Below, piece by piece: positions 45,725 through 55,165 of a DNA stretch of 64,000 bases (position 1 is its first letter; each line of letters starts with the position of its first letter). The stretch is from Shewanella polaris (GTDB lineage: Bacteria > Pseudomonadota > Gammaproteobacteria > Enterobacterales > Shewanellaceae). The translations under genes and the position numbers were made by a program. The stretch lies in contig NZ_CP041036.1 in assembly GCF_006385555.1 (NCBI RefSeq), positions 620,001 through 684,000 on the forward strand, read 5' to 3'. The notes beneath the pieces were generated by a model. The model was given only the letters and a program-made list of their open reading frames with translations, was not told the origin of the DNA and ran no database searches.

Positions 45725-47434
45725 TTAAAAGCGCGCATTAACCATTTGGTAAGTTTTATAACCACCAGTGAGGTTGCGTACTTTAAAACCATGTTGGACT
45801 AGCATGCGATAAGCTACATGGCCGCGCAAACCCACTTGACAGAATACCAATAATTCTTTGTCTTTAGGGAGTTCATCCAGTCTATCTCGAAGTTCTGGCA
45901 ATGGAATATTTAGTGCGCCGTCAATTGAACCCACAGCGGTTAGTTCACCAGGATTACGAACATCGACAATAATTTGTTTCGCGCTCAAGTTAAGTAAGTC
46001 TTGAGTGTGACAAATAGCTTCGTCACCTAATAACACATTCGCGGCAACCATACCGGCTTGATTGACCACGTCTCGAGCCGAACCAAAAGGTGGCGCGTAA
46101 GTGAGTTCGAGATCAGCTAGATCATATACCGTCATTCCAGCGCGTTGCGCTACGGCTAATACGTCAATACGTTTATCTACACCATCAATTCCAGCGGCCT
46201 GAGCACCTAAAATACGGCCAGATTCAGGGCAGAACAACAGCTTTAAGGTAATAGGATGAGCCCCAGGATAATAGCTGGCATGGCTTGCTGTGTGCACATA
46301 GATTTTTTCAAATGGGATACTTTGCCTTAGTAAGCTTTTTTCATTTAACCCCGTTGAAGCAATGGCCATATCAAATAACTTACAGATAGCAGTACCTTGG
46401 GTGGCACGATATACCTTGTCACCACCAAGCATGTTATCTGCCGCTAAGCGTCCTTGACGATTTGCGGGACCAGCAAGTGGAATCAATGAGGGGTTTCCAG
46501 TAACGAAATCAGCTGTTTCGATTGCATCACCGACAGCATAAATATCAGGGTCAGAGGTTTGCATCCGCGCATCAACGCGAATGCCGCCAAGCTTACCTAA
46601 TGCTAAACCGCACTCAGTTGCCAAGCTGGTTTCAGGTTTTACGCCAATAGCGAGGATGACCAAATCTGTGCCTAAGATATTGTCATCACTCAAGGATAAT
46701 TCGAGATGGTTATGGGCGGTTACGGGTTTATCATAATCATCGGTATTATCTGCATCAGTCAGTGGAATTGGGCACTCATTAACTGCGGTTAAGCCTGTTT
46801 TTAAGCGTAAATCGACCCCGTTATCGACCAGCTTTTGATGTAGCATGTTGGCCATTTCAATATCAACAGGCCCCATCACTTGATCCGCGAGTTCGAGTAA
46901 GGTTACTTCCAACCCTATATGGCGCAGCGCTTCTACCATCTCTAAACCAATAAACCCACCGCCCACAACTGTGGCATGTTTAGGCTTATGCAACATAAGA
47001 TTAGACAGTATTTTATCCATATCAGGAATATTGCGTAGACTATACACAAAATGGTTATTGATGCCGCTAATCGGAGGTTTAATGGGTGATGCACCTGGGC
47101 TAAGTAACAACTTGTCGTATGACTCTTGATACGTTTCATTGGTCATAAGGTTACGTATGCTAAGTTGCTTAGCTTGTCTGTCGATTGCAATGACTTCATT
47201 GAACACTCGGACATTAACATTGAAACGAGATTTGAAGCTTTCTGGTGTTTGCAGTAACAGTGCGTCTCGGGATTCAATTTCACCACTAATATGATAAGGC
47301 AAACCACAGTTGGCAAACGAAACAAACTCGCCTCTTTCCAACATAATAATTTCAGCGGTTTCTGATACGCGCCTTGCTCTTGCTGCCGCGGATGCTCCGC
47401 CGGCAACACCACCAATAATGACTATCTTAGTCAT
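45725..47434 (-). CDS. NADH-dependent persulfide / CoA-disulfide reductase with rhodanese domain
   Basis: This 569-residue flavoprotein resembles the Shewanella NADH-dependent persulfide reductase (Npsr), which reduces persulfides, polysulfides and CoA-disulfide. The FAD-binding motif is IIGGVAGGASAAARAR, the active Cys43 is in SFANCGLPYHISG, the NAD-binding motif is VVGGGFIGLEMVEALRHIG and the second FAD motif is YAVGDAIE. The C-terminal rhodanese domain has IIVDVRNPGEL and the active-site Cys532 in LLVFCQVGLRGH. I chose ATG at 47434 because GGAG lies seven bases upstream. A Fur-family gene begins upstream in the same direction, 36 bases away. Confidence 0.93.
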   Translation of the reverse strand: MTKIVIIGGVAGGASAAARARRVSETAEIIMLERGEFVSFANCGLPYHISGEIESRDALLLQTPESFKSRFNVNVRVFNEVIAIDRQAKQLSIRNLMTNETYQESYDKLLLSPGASPIKPPISGINNHFVYSLRNIPDMDKILSNLMLHKPKHATVVGGGFIGLEMVEALRHIGLEVTLLELADQVMGPVDIEMANMLHQKLVDNGVDLRLKTGLTAVNECPIPLTDADNTDDYDKPVTAHNHLELSLSDDNILGTDLVILAIGVKPETSLATECGLALGKLGGIRVDARMQTSDPDIYAVGDAIETADFVTGNPSLIPLAGPANRQGRLAADNMLGGDKVYRATQGTAICKLFDMAIASTGLNEKSLLRQSIPFEKIYVHTASHASYYPGAHPITLKLLFCPESGRILGAQAAGIDGVDKRIDVLAVAQRAGMTVYDLADLELTYAPPFGSARDVVNQAGMVAANVLLGDEAICHTQDLLNLSAKQIIVDVRNPGELTAVGSIDGALNIPLPELRDRLDELPKDKELLVFCQVGLRGHVAYRMLVQHGFKVRNLTGGYKTYQMVNARF

Positions 47435-47470
47435 GATTTTCTCCAATAAAATGTAATATAAATGTAGCGA

Positions 47471-47935
47471 CTATTTAGATGATTTATCGCTTAGCTGACT
47501 TTTATAAATAGCAGATTGGTTCTCAAGTATTTTTTGGCAATCGAAGCAATGACCATACATATTGAGACTGTGGTGATGGATACTCATGCCGTGATGTTCT
47601 GCCGCTAACCCTAAGCGGAGATCAATCAGGGGATCGATAAATTCAATCAACTTACCACAGGTTAAACAAATTAAATGATCATGACGCGGCTTATTGTTGA
47701 GTTCATAGATAGCACTCTCAGACTCGAAAAGTCTTCGTACAACAAGTCCCGCTTGCTCAAAATGCGCCATAATGCGGTACACAGTATTGAGGCCAATGGT
47801 CTCCCCTTGTGCATTTAATCCTTGATAGATATTTTCTACCGTTAAATGCTGCTCATCAACTTGAGTTAAATACTCAAGCAATTTACATCGTTGAATGGTT
47901 ATTTTGAGACCAGAGTTTTTCAATACTGCTTGCAT
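47471..47935 (-). CDS. Fur-family transcriptional regulator
   Basis: This 154-residue metal-dependent regulator has the winged helix (KITIQRCKLLEYL, TIGLNTVYRIMAHFEQAGLV) and a metal domain with RHDHLICLTCGKLIEFI and a second CxxC (GHCFDCQ) for the structural zinc. It is not the global Fur, because the sequence lacks its usual HHDHLVC-type extension and length, although it does have a similar RHDHLIC motif. It lies between the persulfide reductase and the DUF134 gene and probably regulates them. Its metal is not predictable by eye. Confidence 0.88.
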   Translation of the reverse strand: MQAVLKNSGLKITIQRCKLLEYLTQVDEQHLTVENIYQGLNAQGETIGLNTVYRIMAHFEQAGLVVRRLFESESAIYELNNKPRHDHLICLTCGKLIEFIDPLIDLRLGLAAEHHGMSIHHHSLNMYGHCFDCQKILENQSAIYKSQLSDKSSK

Positions 47936-47980
47936 TAGATTTACCTAAACACGTCATTACGTATTACCAGTGTATTATCT

Positions 47981-48262
47981 TCAGTTGATATTTTTGGTCA
48001 TCAATGCTTTGCCATTGATTAAACTATCAACCACCTTATACCTAGCTCCTTTAACCAAATTAGCCAAAGTTTGACGGGATATGCCCATCGACTTAGCGGC
48101 ATCTTGTTGCTGCATTCCGAGTACATCAACTAAGCGCATTGCCTCAATTTCATCTTCAGCAAGTGGCACCTGCTCTAATTGGGTCATCGGAATACCATTG
48201 GGCTTAAAACAGATGTTGGCTGCTTGACCACATATGGTTCGGGGGATTTTGGGTCTCGCCAT
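47981..48262 (-). CDS. DUF134 (UPF0251) helix-turn-helix protein
   Basis: This 93-residue protein starts MARPKIPRTICGQAANICFKP, the hallmark of DUF134. It continues with VPLAEDEIEAMRLVDVLGMQ and a helix-turn-helix-like QQDAAKSMGISRQTLANLV. These proteins are predicted DNA-binding regulators, often beside sulfur or metal-redox genes. I chose ATG at 48262, with GAGG at six bases. It is the first gene of the DUF134-Fur-reductase series on the minus strand. Confidence 0.9.
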   Translation of the reverse strand: MARPKIPRTICGQAANICFKPNGIPMTQLEQVPLAEDEIEAMRLVDVLGMQQQDAAKSMGISRQTLANLVKGARYKVVDSLINGKALMTKNIN

Positions 48263-48467
48263 GTAACACCTCATTTGTGGCATATGCCATATATACTTAA
48301 TTTAGTTCATACATGCAAGATTATTATTTATCTTAGTCTGATATATAAACAGATCTTTGAGCTCACACATAAAATTGACTATTTACAAGGTTAATTATAT
48401 CACTACACCAGATCAAGCGGACTAAAGGGCTACATGATAAATATTGATTATCTTAGCGGAGGTTCGG

Positions 48468-49475
48468 TTATAAACTCCAAGTCTCGAGCGCGCCGTCTGA
48501 ACTTAGGGTTAATAACTTACCATTAGGCTTGAGCACCATTGAAAATACGGTTGTTCCAGCGGTATAAGCGGTGATATCCCAATGAGAAAGTTCCTTTCCC
48601 GTTAAGGTATCCCAATAAATAACACTTTGTTTTGACGTTGCAGTAATTAGATTTTTGCTATGATTAATGAATAAAGCCTGCCGAAAATAACGATAACGCT
48701 CAAGGTAATCAAGCTTACTCACTGGCAGTGCAGTTTGGGTATCGATAATGACATTATTGTCGAGTGCATCGGCAATAAACAACCGACGATTCGCTTCATC
48801 ATAACTCACACTGGATATCTGTTGCGGACGCGAAAAACTATTGATTAACTCACCACTATAAGTTGCCCATATATGCACATCACCATCAAGCCCAGTCGAT
48901 AATACCTGTTGTTCAAAATTCGAAAGCTCAACATGATTAACGGCTGCACTGTGTTGTTTAAACAATGACATCGTCATACTGCTTCTTTGGATCACAGTAA
49001 TTGAGCCATCATTCATACCCACTAAAATAGTGCTGCCTGTTTGGCTCAGAAAAAGGCTAGAAATGCTGGCATCAGGATTAAACCCCTGAGCGGGCCATCG
49101 TATATCTAATTTGCCCGTTTCAAGGTTGAAAATAGAAATTTTATGTTTGCCTGCCGTTGCAAGGTATTGTTTGTTGCCTGACAATGCCAATAGATAATTG
49201 GTTTCATCAAAATCATCGTCAGACCATTGATGTAACAATTGGCTTGTCGTTACATCCCACACCGATAATATTCGGCTTCTGCCTAATGTGATCGCCATAC
49301 TGGCATCGTTAGACAATACGCCGTCAATAAGTGTCTCATGAACCAGTGGCTCAATATTATCAGGTTTTTTTATATTCACTGCTTGATTACAGCCAGAGAT
49401 AGCCATTATCGACACCGTGATGGCAATAACAAAGCGAACATCGAATAGAAATCTTAATCTGACATTAGCTAACAA
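48468..49475 (-). CDS. WD40-repeat-like lipoprotein
   Basis: This 335-residue lipoprotein has a lipobox AISGC (Cys29) after an N-terminal hydrophobic stretch. It is followed by about five to six WD40-like blades (ITLGRSRILSVWDVTTSQLL, ISIFNLETGKLDIRW, VLSTGLDGDVHIWATYSGEL, SVIYWDTLTGKELSHWD, LLTLSSDGALETWSL). Beta-propellers of this kind act as protein-interaction platforms in the periplasm. No partner is indicated. It is divergent from pyrC. Confidence 0.85.
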   Translation of the reverse strand: MLANVRLRFLFDVRFVIAITVSIMAISGCNQAVNIKKPDNIEPLVHETLIDGVLSNDASMAITLGRSRILSVWDVTTSQLLHQWSDDDFDETNYLLALSGNKQYLATAGKHKISIFNLETGKLDIRWPAQGFNPDASISSLFLSQTGSTILVGMNDGSITVIQRSSMTMSLFKQHSAAVNHVELSNFEQQVLSTGLDGDVHIWATYSGELINSFSRPQQISSVSYDEANRRLFIADALDNNVIIDTQTALPVSKLDYLERYRYFRQALFINHSKNLITATSKQSVIYWDTLTGKELSHWDITAYTAGTTVFSMVLKPNGKLLTLSSDGALETWSL

Positions 49476-49718
49476 TTTAATTCCTTTATAAAAAAGATAC
49501 TTTTAACATAATAGCATAGCCTCATATAGCTGGTTGTATTCACTGCTCAGTACGTTAATAGCTCAACTTATTAGTGATAATAATTAGCTTAATTTACTGG
49601 CAAAAGTGACATCACTTTTTGATATAGCAAAGTCTGCGTTTAAATTATGCACCTATTAAGAAAAACCGATTTCTGGCACAATAGTCGTATTAAAAGTTGT
49701 CGTAAATAAGGAACTCAC

Positions 49719-50750
49719 ATGACGCAAATAACCCTAACAACTCCAGATGATTGGCATCTTCACTTCCGTGACGGAGATATGTTAAATGAGACAGTTCCTG
49801 CTACGGCACGGTTGTTCAAACGCGCCATTGCTATGCCTAATTTAGTTCCGCCAGTGACGACCGCTGCTTTAGCTGTTGCCTATCGGGATCGAATTTTAGC
49901 TGCGCGCCCACAAGGCAGCGACTTTGAACCGCTAATGACCTTGTTTTTAACCAATAATACCAGCGCCCAAGATATTATCGATGCCAAAGCGGTAGGTGTT
50001 GTTGCAGGTAAATTATACCCAGCAGGTGCGACAACCAACTCAGATGCGGCCGTTAAAGCTTTGGATGAGTTGTTTCCAATATTTGAGGTTATGGCACAAC
50101 AAGGTATGTTGTTATTGGTTCATGGCGAAGTAACCGAATCACATATTGATATTTTTGATCGCGAAAAGATATTTATCGATCGCTATTTATCGCGCATTGT
50201 TGAAGCCATTCCTAGCCTTAAAGTGGTGTTTGAACACATCACGACTAAAGAGGCGGCAGAATTTGTTGCGGATGCTTCAGCTAATGTTGCAGCAACCATT
50301 ACCCCCCAGCATTTATTGTTAAACCGTAATGACTTATTAGTGGGCGGTGTGCGTCCGCATAACTTTTGCTTACCAGTATTAAAACGTAATATTCACCAGC
50401 ATGCGTTGCAAGCTGCTGTGGCGACAGGCTCAAGCAAATTCTTTTTGGGCACCGACTCTGCTCCTCATGAAAAACATCGTAAAGAGTCTGCGTGCGGCTG
50501 TGCGGGGTGTTACAGTGCTTGGAGCGCGTTGGAGCTGTATGCACAAGTGTTTGATAATTTAGGTGTTATAGATAAACTTGAAGGCTTTGCCAGTTTCTAT
50601 GGCGCTGATTTTTATGGTTTACCACGCAATAGCGGTACCGTAACGTTAGTGAAACAACCATGGACCGTGCCAGAAGAAATCATTTTGCCTAATGGAAATC
50701 CTATTGTGCCATTCTTTGCTGGTCAGACTGTGAATTGGAAAGTGAAGTAG
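49719..50750 (+). CDS. pyrC: Dihydroorotase, class II
   Basis: PyrC converts carbamoyl-aspartate to dihydroorotate in pyrimidine synthesis. The 343-residue product has the metal-binding [13 protein letters not shown] start, the carboxylated Lys in [14 protein letters not shown], His residues in VHGEVTES and FEHITTKEA, and the catalytic Asp in [15 protein letters not shown]. The length is typical of E. coli-type dihydroorotase. Its terminator is close to the stop codon. Confidence 0.97.
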   Translation: MTQITLTTPDDWHLHFRDGDMLNETVPATARLFKRAIAMPNLVPPVTTAALAVAYRDRILAARPQGSDFEPLMTLFLTNNTSAQDIIDAKAVGVVAGKLYPAGATTNSDAAVKALDELFPIFEVMAQQGMLLLVHGEVTESHIDIFDREKIFIDRYLSRIVEAIPSLKVVFEHITTKEAAEFVADASANVAATITPQHLLLNRNDLLVGGVRPHNFCLPVLKRNIHQHALQAAVATGSSKFFLGTDSAPHEKHRKESACGCAGCYSAWSALELYAQVFDNLGVIDKLEGFASFYGADFYGLPRNSGTVTLVKQPWTVPEEIILPNGNPIVPFFAGQTVNWKVK

Positions 50751-50788
50751 CGTTTATTCATTAGGATATTATATTATTATTAAATAAT

Positions 50789-50817
50789 ACCAAAACCAGC
50801 ATGTTGCTGGTTTTTGG
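50789..50817 (+). terminator. Terminator of pyrC
   Basis: ACCAAAACCAGC, an ATGTT loop and GCTGGTTTTTGGT form a long stem with one bulge. Confidence 0.85.
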
Positions 50818-50901
50818 TGTTTAAAATTCTCAATACTTAGCCGTTTACAAAGATAGTTTTCTTAAAGCATTATAATGAGGACTTTGTTTATTTTTTATTA
50901 A

Positions 50902-50936
50902 TTCGCTATTCGCTATTCGCTATTCGCTATTCGCTA
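50902..50936. repeat. Five tandem copies of a 7-bp unit at the GGDEF-EAL gene's end
   Basis: TTCGCTA is repeated exactly five times. The stop codon of the minus-strand GGDEF-EAL gene (50927-50929) lies inside the array. The seven-base unit is not a multiple of three, so loss of copies could remove the present stop. Confidence 0.9.
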
Positions 50937-53900
50937 TTTAGTTTTTGTTTGGTTTGAGCTTCTACTTTTATTTGTGCCTCTAATAGGGCTTCAAATTCAT
51001 CTTGGGGCAAAGGTTTGCTAAATAAGTAACCTTGGCCATAATCACATTTCAGTGCATTAAGCAGATGATACTGCTCTTCTGTTTCAACGCCTTCTGCAAC
51101 CACGATTAAATTCAGCCCATGCCCCATGGCAATTGCGGCGCCAACCAACTCTAAATCTCCAGGGTCAACAGTAATATCATTGATAAAGCTTTTATCGACT
51201 TTTAGGGTGTTGAAAGGGTAACTGCGTAGATAGCTGAGCGATGAATAACCGGTACCAAAATCATCCATAGAAATACTCACCCCAATATCATTAATCGCTT
51301 GTAAATTATGAGTGATAATTTGGTCACCGTTAAGCAACACGCCTTCGGTAATTTCTAATTCTACAGTGCTAGGATGAATATCGTATTGGGTTAACGATAC
51401 TTTTAGCATATCGACAAAATTGCTTTCTCTAAATTGTTTCGGTGACACATTAACCGCAATTTTAAATTGACGATTAAAGTATGTTTGCCACTGAGATGCT
51501 GCCGTCAAAGCAGTTTGGATAACGTATTGGCCAATGGCTATAATTAATCCTGTTTGCTCCGCAATAGGAATAAATTCATCAGGAGTGACTTGGCCAAGTA
51601 ACTCATTATTCCAGCGTAACAACGCTTCAGCGCCAATGATTTTACGGCTTCGAATATCAACAAACGGTTGAAAGAAGACTGATAGTTCATGGTTTTTTAA
51701 CGCACTGCGTAATTGCTCTTCCACCTTAAGCCTACGATGCATGTCGAGATTCATTTGGTGAGTATAAAATGTGTAAGTATTGCGCCCCTGATCTTTAGAA
51801 TGATACATCGCAGAATCAGCTTGTCTGAGTAGTTCTTTTGGGGTCAAACTGTCATCCGGGTACATTGCAATGCCAATACTAATTGTTGACACCAGCTCAC
51901 GGCTTTCAAGCTTAAATGGCATGTAAAATTGCTTAAGCAATTTATTAGCTATCGTCTCTACTTCAGCGGGTTCGTTGATATTGTTCAGGATAATGATAAA
52001 TTCATCACCTCCCAGTCTACCGACAATATCACTCTCTCTAATGGTATTCTTTAATCGAGTCGCTGCCTGTTTTAGTAGTTCATCACCGACAGAGTGACCT
52101 AAGGTATCGTTAACCTTTTTAAAGTCGTCTAAATCTAAAAACAAGACTGCTACTTGGGTTCCTGCTCGATGTGCTTCTTTAAGTATTTGAGCTAATCGAT
52201 CGAGTGACAACAATCTATTCGGTAGCCCCGTCAAGCTGTCGTAATGGGCTTGATAAAGGATTTTTTCTTCTTGTTGTTTGTAGAGGTTCACATCTTGTTT
52301 TAATGCCAAATAATGTTTAGTGACGCCGACATTGTCAAAAATAGGTACGATATGAGCATGTTCCCAAAAAATCTCGCCGTTTTTCCTTTTATTCTGTAAT
52401 TCACCTTGCCATGCCTTTCCTGCTGTGATGGTTTCCCATAATTCAGTATATAAAGATATAGGGGTTAAACCTGACTTCAACATATTGGTAGATTGGCCAA
52501 TAACTTCTTCTGCTTGATAACCTGAATTTTTCTCAAAGGCACTATTAACGTATTCTATTTTACCGTCGATATCGGTCAAAACCATCGAAATAGGGCTTTG
52601 TTCTATTGCTTGTGACAAGGTTAATGCGCGATCTTCGGCCGTTTTTTGTGCGCTTAAATCGATATCGATGCAGTACATTTCTGCTTCGTTATTGATATTT
52701 TTGAATAATGTGTGAGACGAATAAACGGGTACATTGCTGCCATCTGCACGTTTAAGTAGCAGCTCTTCCGCGGGGATCGGTACGCCATTATTAATCCATG
52801 CATTTACGTTATTTATCACGTGTTGTCTATATGGCGGTGGAATTATAAGGTCTTCTAGTTTTCTTCCTAGCGCTTGCTCTCTGGTATAACCATAAAGTTT
52901 TTCGCTGGCTTCATTCCAAAAGATTACGTTACGGTTTCTATCATATCCTTGAACTGAAATAGCGGGGATTTGTTCGAATATTTGTCTGAATTTTGATTCA
53001 CTGCGTAATAGTTTTTGTTCAGCATTAATGCGCTCAGAAATATCTTTGATAAAGCAGAAAAACATACCATCAGCACCATCCCAAAAGCTGATATTCACTT
53101 CAACATCAAATAAGTGTCCCAGTTTATTTTTGTACCGAGAAGTAAAGTTAATGGCTTTTTTGTGTGGTGCAGCAGTGATATATGAGCTCGGGAATTGATA
53201 TCTGTCATTGGTTTCAAATTGATTAATCGGCTTATTAATTAGCTCATCGAGAGTGAACCCTGTCATATTTGCGAAGCTCTGATTTGATTCTATTATCTTG
53301 CCATCTACAGACACAATGACAAAGCCATCTTGAGCGGTACTGATAATGTTATGGTAAGTTGTTTCACTGCGACGTAATTGTGCTTCTATGTTTTTTTGAT
53401 CGGCCAGATCTCTACTGACACCCACAATACCTTGGATTTCTCCTGACGAATTCATAAAAGGTGTTTTTTGGGTGCTAAAAATATGTGAGATACCATCAGG
53501 TGTTGTAATCCATTCTTCGTTCATCCATGGCTGGTTTTCTTGTAATACAAATCGATCGGCTTTGATAAAGAGGTCAGCCTGTTGACGATCAAATAAGTCA
53601 TAGTCCGTTTGATACTTAATCTGTTCTGGTTTGAGCTTTAGTGCTTCAGAGAATGCTTTGTTACACCCTAAATAAACCCCGTCGGTCGATTTGTAAAAAA
53701 TGATATCGGGAATACCATCAATAATGCTTTGTAACAGGTTTTTTTCGGTTTCGAGAAGATTTTTATGATGTTGTAATTCTTGAGCTAATTGTTGTCTTTG
53801 TTGATGTTGTTTAAGCAGTAATCCAAGGAGCATGGTGCCGCAAGTATAGACAGTGAGTAAGGTCGGGATTATGTTGAGGATGATGTCATATTTATCTGGC

Positions 53901-54361
53901 ACTGGCATGAGTAATAAACAACATATAACCGCTATTTGTACGACAAACCCCATGGCCAGTAAATTTTGCCAATTGAGTTGTTTGTTTGAGCTTTGCACCC
54001 AGTATCGCCAGCCTAAACCAATGGCTGAACTGATAAAAATGACTAAGGTACCAACGTATAATCCCACTCCGCCTTGATAAATACGGAAACAAGCCGCTAA
54101 AATCGCGGCGATCAATGTAGGAATAAAACCAAAAAACAGACCGCTTAAACTGAGTAATATCCAGCGAGTATCGAAATAAATCCCAGGACGAAGCTCCCAA
54201 GGATAATTCATCACGCTAATCGCAATCACCCCAATAAAAAGCCCACTCAAGATATTTCTATATTGCTTAGGTGCTATTTTTTGTAATGTAATGGCGTCGT
54301 AAATGACCACCAGTGCCAGTAATAATACGGCGTTGCTCATTAAACTGAAAAAACTATCCAT
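50927..54361 (-). CDS. Membrane PAS-GGDEF-EAL cyclic-di-GMP signalling protein
   Basis: This 1144-residue protein combines an N-terminal 5TM-5TMR-LYT-like membrane sensor (about residues 1-185, PGIYFDTRWILLSLSGLFFG), four PAS domains (about 205-320, 330-450, 455-575 and 580-700), a GGDEF domain (about 705-865, with an intact GGDEF in VGRLGGDEFIIIL and an RxxD inhibitory site RESD upstream) and an EAL domain (about 880-1130, with GAEALLRW and DDFGTGYSS). Both enzymatic motifs look intact, so it could make and degrade c-di-GMP. The 5TM sensor and PAS inputs suggest control by a membrane-sensed cue. It stands alone. Confidence 0.95.
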   Translation of the reverse strand: MDSFFSLMSNAVLLLALVVIYDAITLQKIAPKQYRNILSGLFIGVIAISVMNYPWELRPGIYFDTRWILLSLSGLFFGFIPTLIAAILAACFRIYQGGVGLYVGTLVIFISSAIGLGWRYWVQSSNKQLNWQNLLAMGFVVQIAVICCLLLMPVPDKYDIILNIIPTLLTVYTCGTMLLGLLLKQHQQRQQLAQELQHHKNLLETEKNLLQSIIDGIPDIIFYKSTDGVYLGCNKAFSEALKLKPEQIKYQTDYDLFDRQQADLFIKADRFVLQENQPWMNEEWITTPDGISHIFSTQKTPFMNSSGEIQGIVGVSRDLADQKNIEAQLRRSETTYHNIISTAQDGFVIVSVDGKIIESNQSFANMTGFTLDELINKPINQFETNDRYQFPSSYITAAPHKKAINFTSRYKNKLGHLFDVEVNISFWDGADGMFFCFIKDISERINAEQKLLRSESKFRQIFEQIPAISVQGYDRNRNVIFWNEASEKLYGYTREQALGRKLEDLIIPPPYRQHVINNVNAWINNGVPIPAEELLLKRADGSNVPVYSSHTLFKNINNEAEMYCIDIDLSAQKTAEDRALTLSQAIEQSPISMVLTDIDGKIEYVNSAFEKNSGYQAEEVIGQSTNMLKSGLTPISLYTELWETITAGKAWQGELQNKRKNGEIFWEHAHIVPIFDNVGVTKHYLALKQDVNLYKQQEEKILYQAHYDSLTGLPNRLLSLDRLAQILKEAHRAGTQVAVLFLDLDDFKKVNDTLGHSVGDELLKQAATRLKNTIRESDIVGRLGGDEFIIILNNINEPAEVETIANKLLKQFYMPFKLESRELVSTISIGIAMYPDDSLTPKELLRQADSAMYHSKDQGRNTYTFYTHQMNLDMHRRLKVEEQLRSALKNHELSVFFQPFVDIRSRKIIGAEALLRWNNELLGQVTPDEFIPIAEQTGLIIAIGQYVIQTALTAASQWQTYFNRQFKIAVNVSPKQFRESNFVDMLKVSLTQYDIHPSTVELEITEGVLLNGDQIITHNLQAINDIGVSISMDDFGTGYSSLSYLRSYPFNTLKVDKSFINDITVDPGDLELVGAAIAMGHGLNLIVVAEGVETEEQYHLLNALKCDYGQGYLFSKPLPQDEFEALLEAQIKVEAQTKQKLNSE

Positions 54362-55165
54362 TTCTTCTCCGAATAAAAAGAGTGTAGCCAGCTTTTATAG
54401 CCTGCATTCACTGTAGCTCATGTCATACCAAAATAAAAAATAAATCTTTTTTATCATCATGTTAATTCGCTTTTTCCTGTGAAACCAAATGCTAGTGATA
54501 TTTGGAACCTGAGCAAAATTTTTCATGAGCTGCATGATAAAGTTTAGTCGGTAAACGGTGTTTTTGTTTTACTTAATCTTCATATGTTGATGTGTTCTGC
54601 GATATAACGCATTTTATTTTTATCTGTAGTCTCTGTGGGCGGCATCTTACTTTTTATGCTAATCATTTTGCCAAATAGTACCGATGTTTTATCTATTGAA
54701 CCCGAAATACACAAACAGACTTATGGTCGGTGATTAATGGGGCTCTCTAACGAGATGCTAGAGAGTGTACAACCGTTTATTCAAGACGATAGTTTCTTGA
54801 TGGATCACGCCAAAAGTGGTCAACGTAAAATACTTTAAATAATCACCTGCCGAGCAGAGTAACACCCGCTAACTTGTGGCGTAGTTATCTTTTATTCTGG
54901 CTTGGGCTTAGTCATATCATTTACGAAATATTGTCATCGATATTACGGGGGCCATTGCCGGAGTTTATTATCAATATGATGGATATAATATTGATAATTT
55001 TACGAGCCAACGTTAACTGGTAAGTTGAATTTAGGACTAATTACTGACGGAGTATTAGCTTTGTGTCAGGTTGGTAAACATTCTAAGTGAATAGAAAGGT
55101 AGCCTTGGCTACCTTTCTATAATTGCTTCTCCAGTGAGATAATTATGTATTATCCGCAGTAGAGG
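54362..55165. other. Gene-poor spacer with possible decayed coding remnants
   Basis: This 804-base stretch has no intact ORF of meaningful size. Short frames interrupted by stops (for example one giving GLSNEMLESVQPFIQDDSFL, 54738 onward) look like eroded coding sequence. No identity is supported. A strong hairpin at 55091-55120 lies at its end. Confidence 0.5.
55091..55120 (-). terminator. Strong hairpin downstream of the OmpA-type gene
   Basis: ATAGAAAGGTAGCC and GGCTACCTTTCTAT form a perfect 14-base stem around TT. It lies 46 bases after the OmpA-type gene's stop codon on the minus strand. The T run beyond it is short. Confidence 0.75.

Noticed and set aside
50902..50936. Tandem repeats considered as a CRISPR array.
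   Set aside because: The units are only seven bases and directly adjacent, without spacers or cas genes.
54920..55020. Frame reading VIDITGAIAGVYYQYDG that superficially resembles the C-terminal motif of ADP-ribosylglycohydrolases.
   Set aside because: The match is short, the motif is incomplete, and the flanking frames are broken by stops. It is too weak to name a pseudogene.
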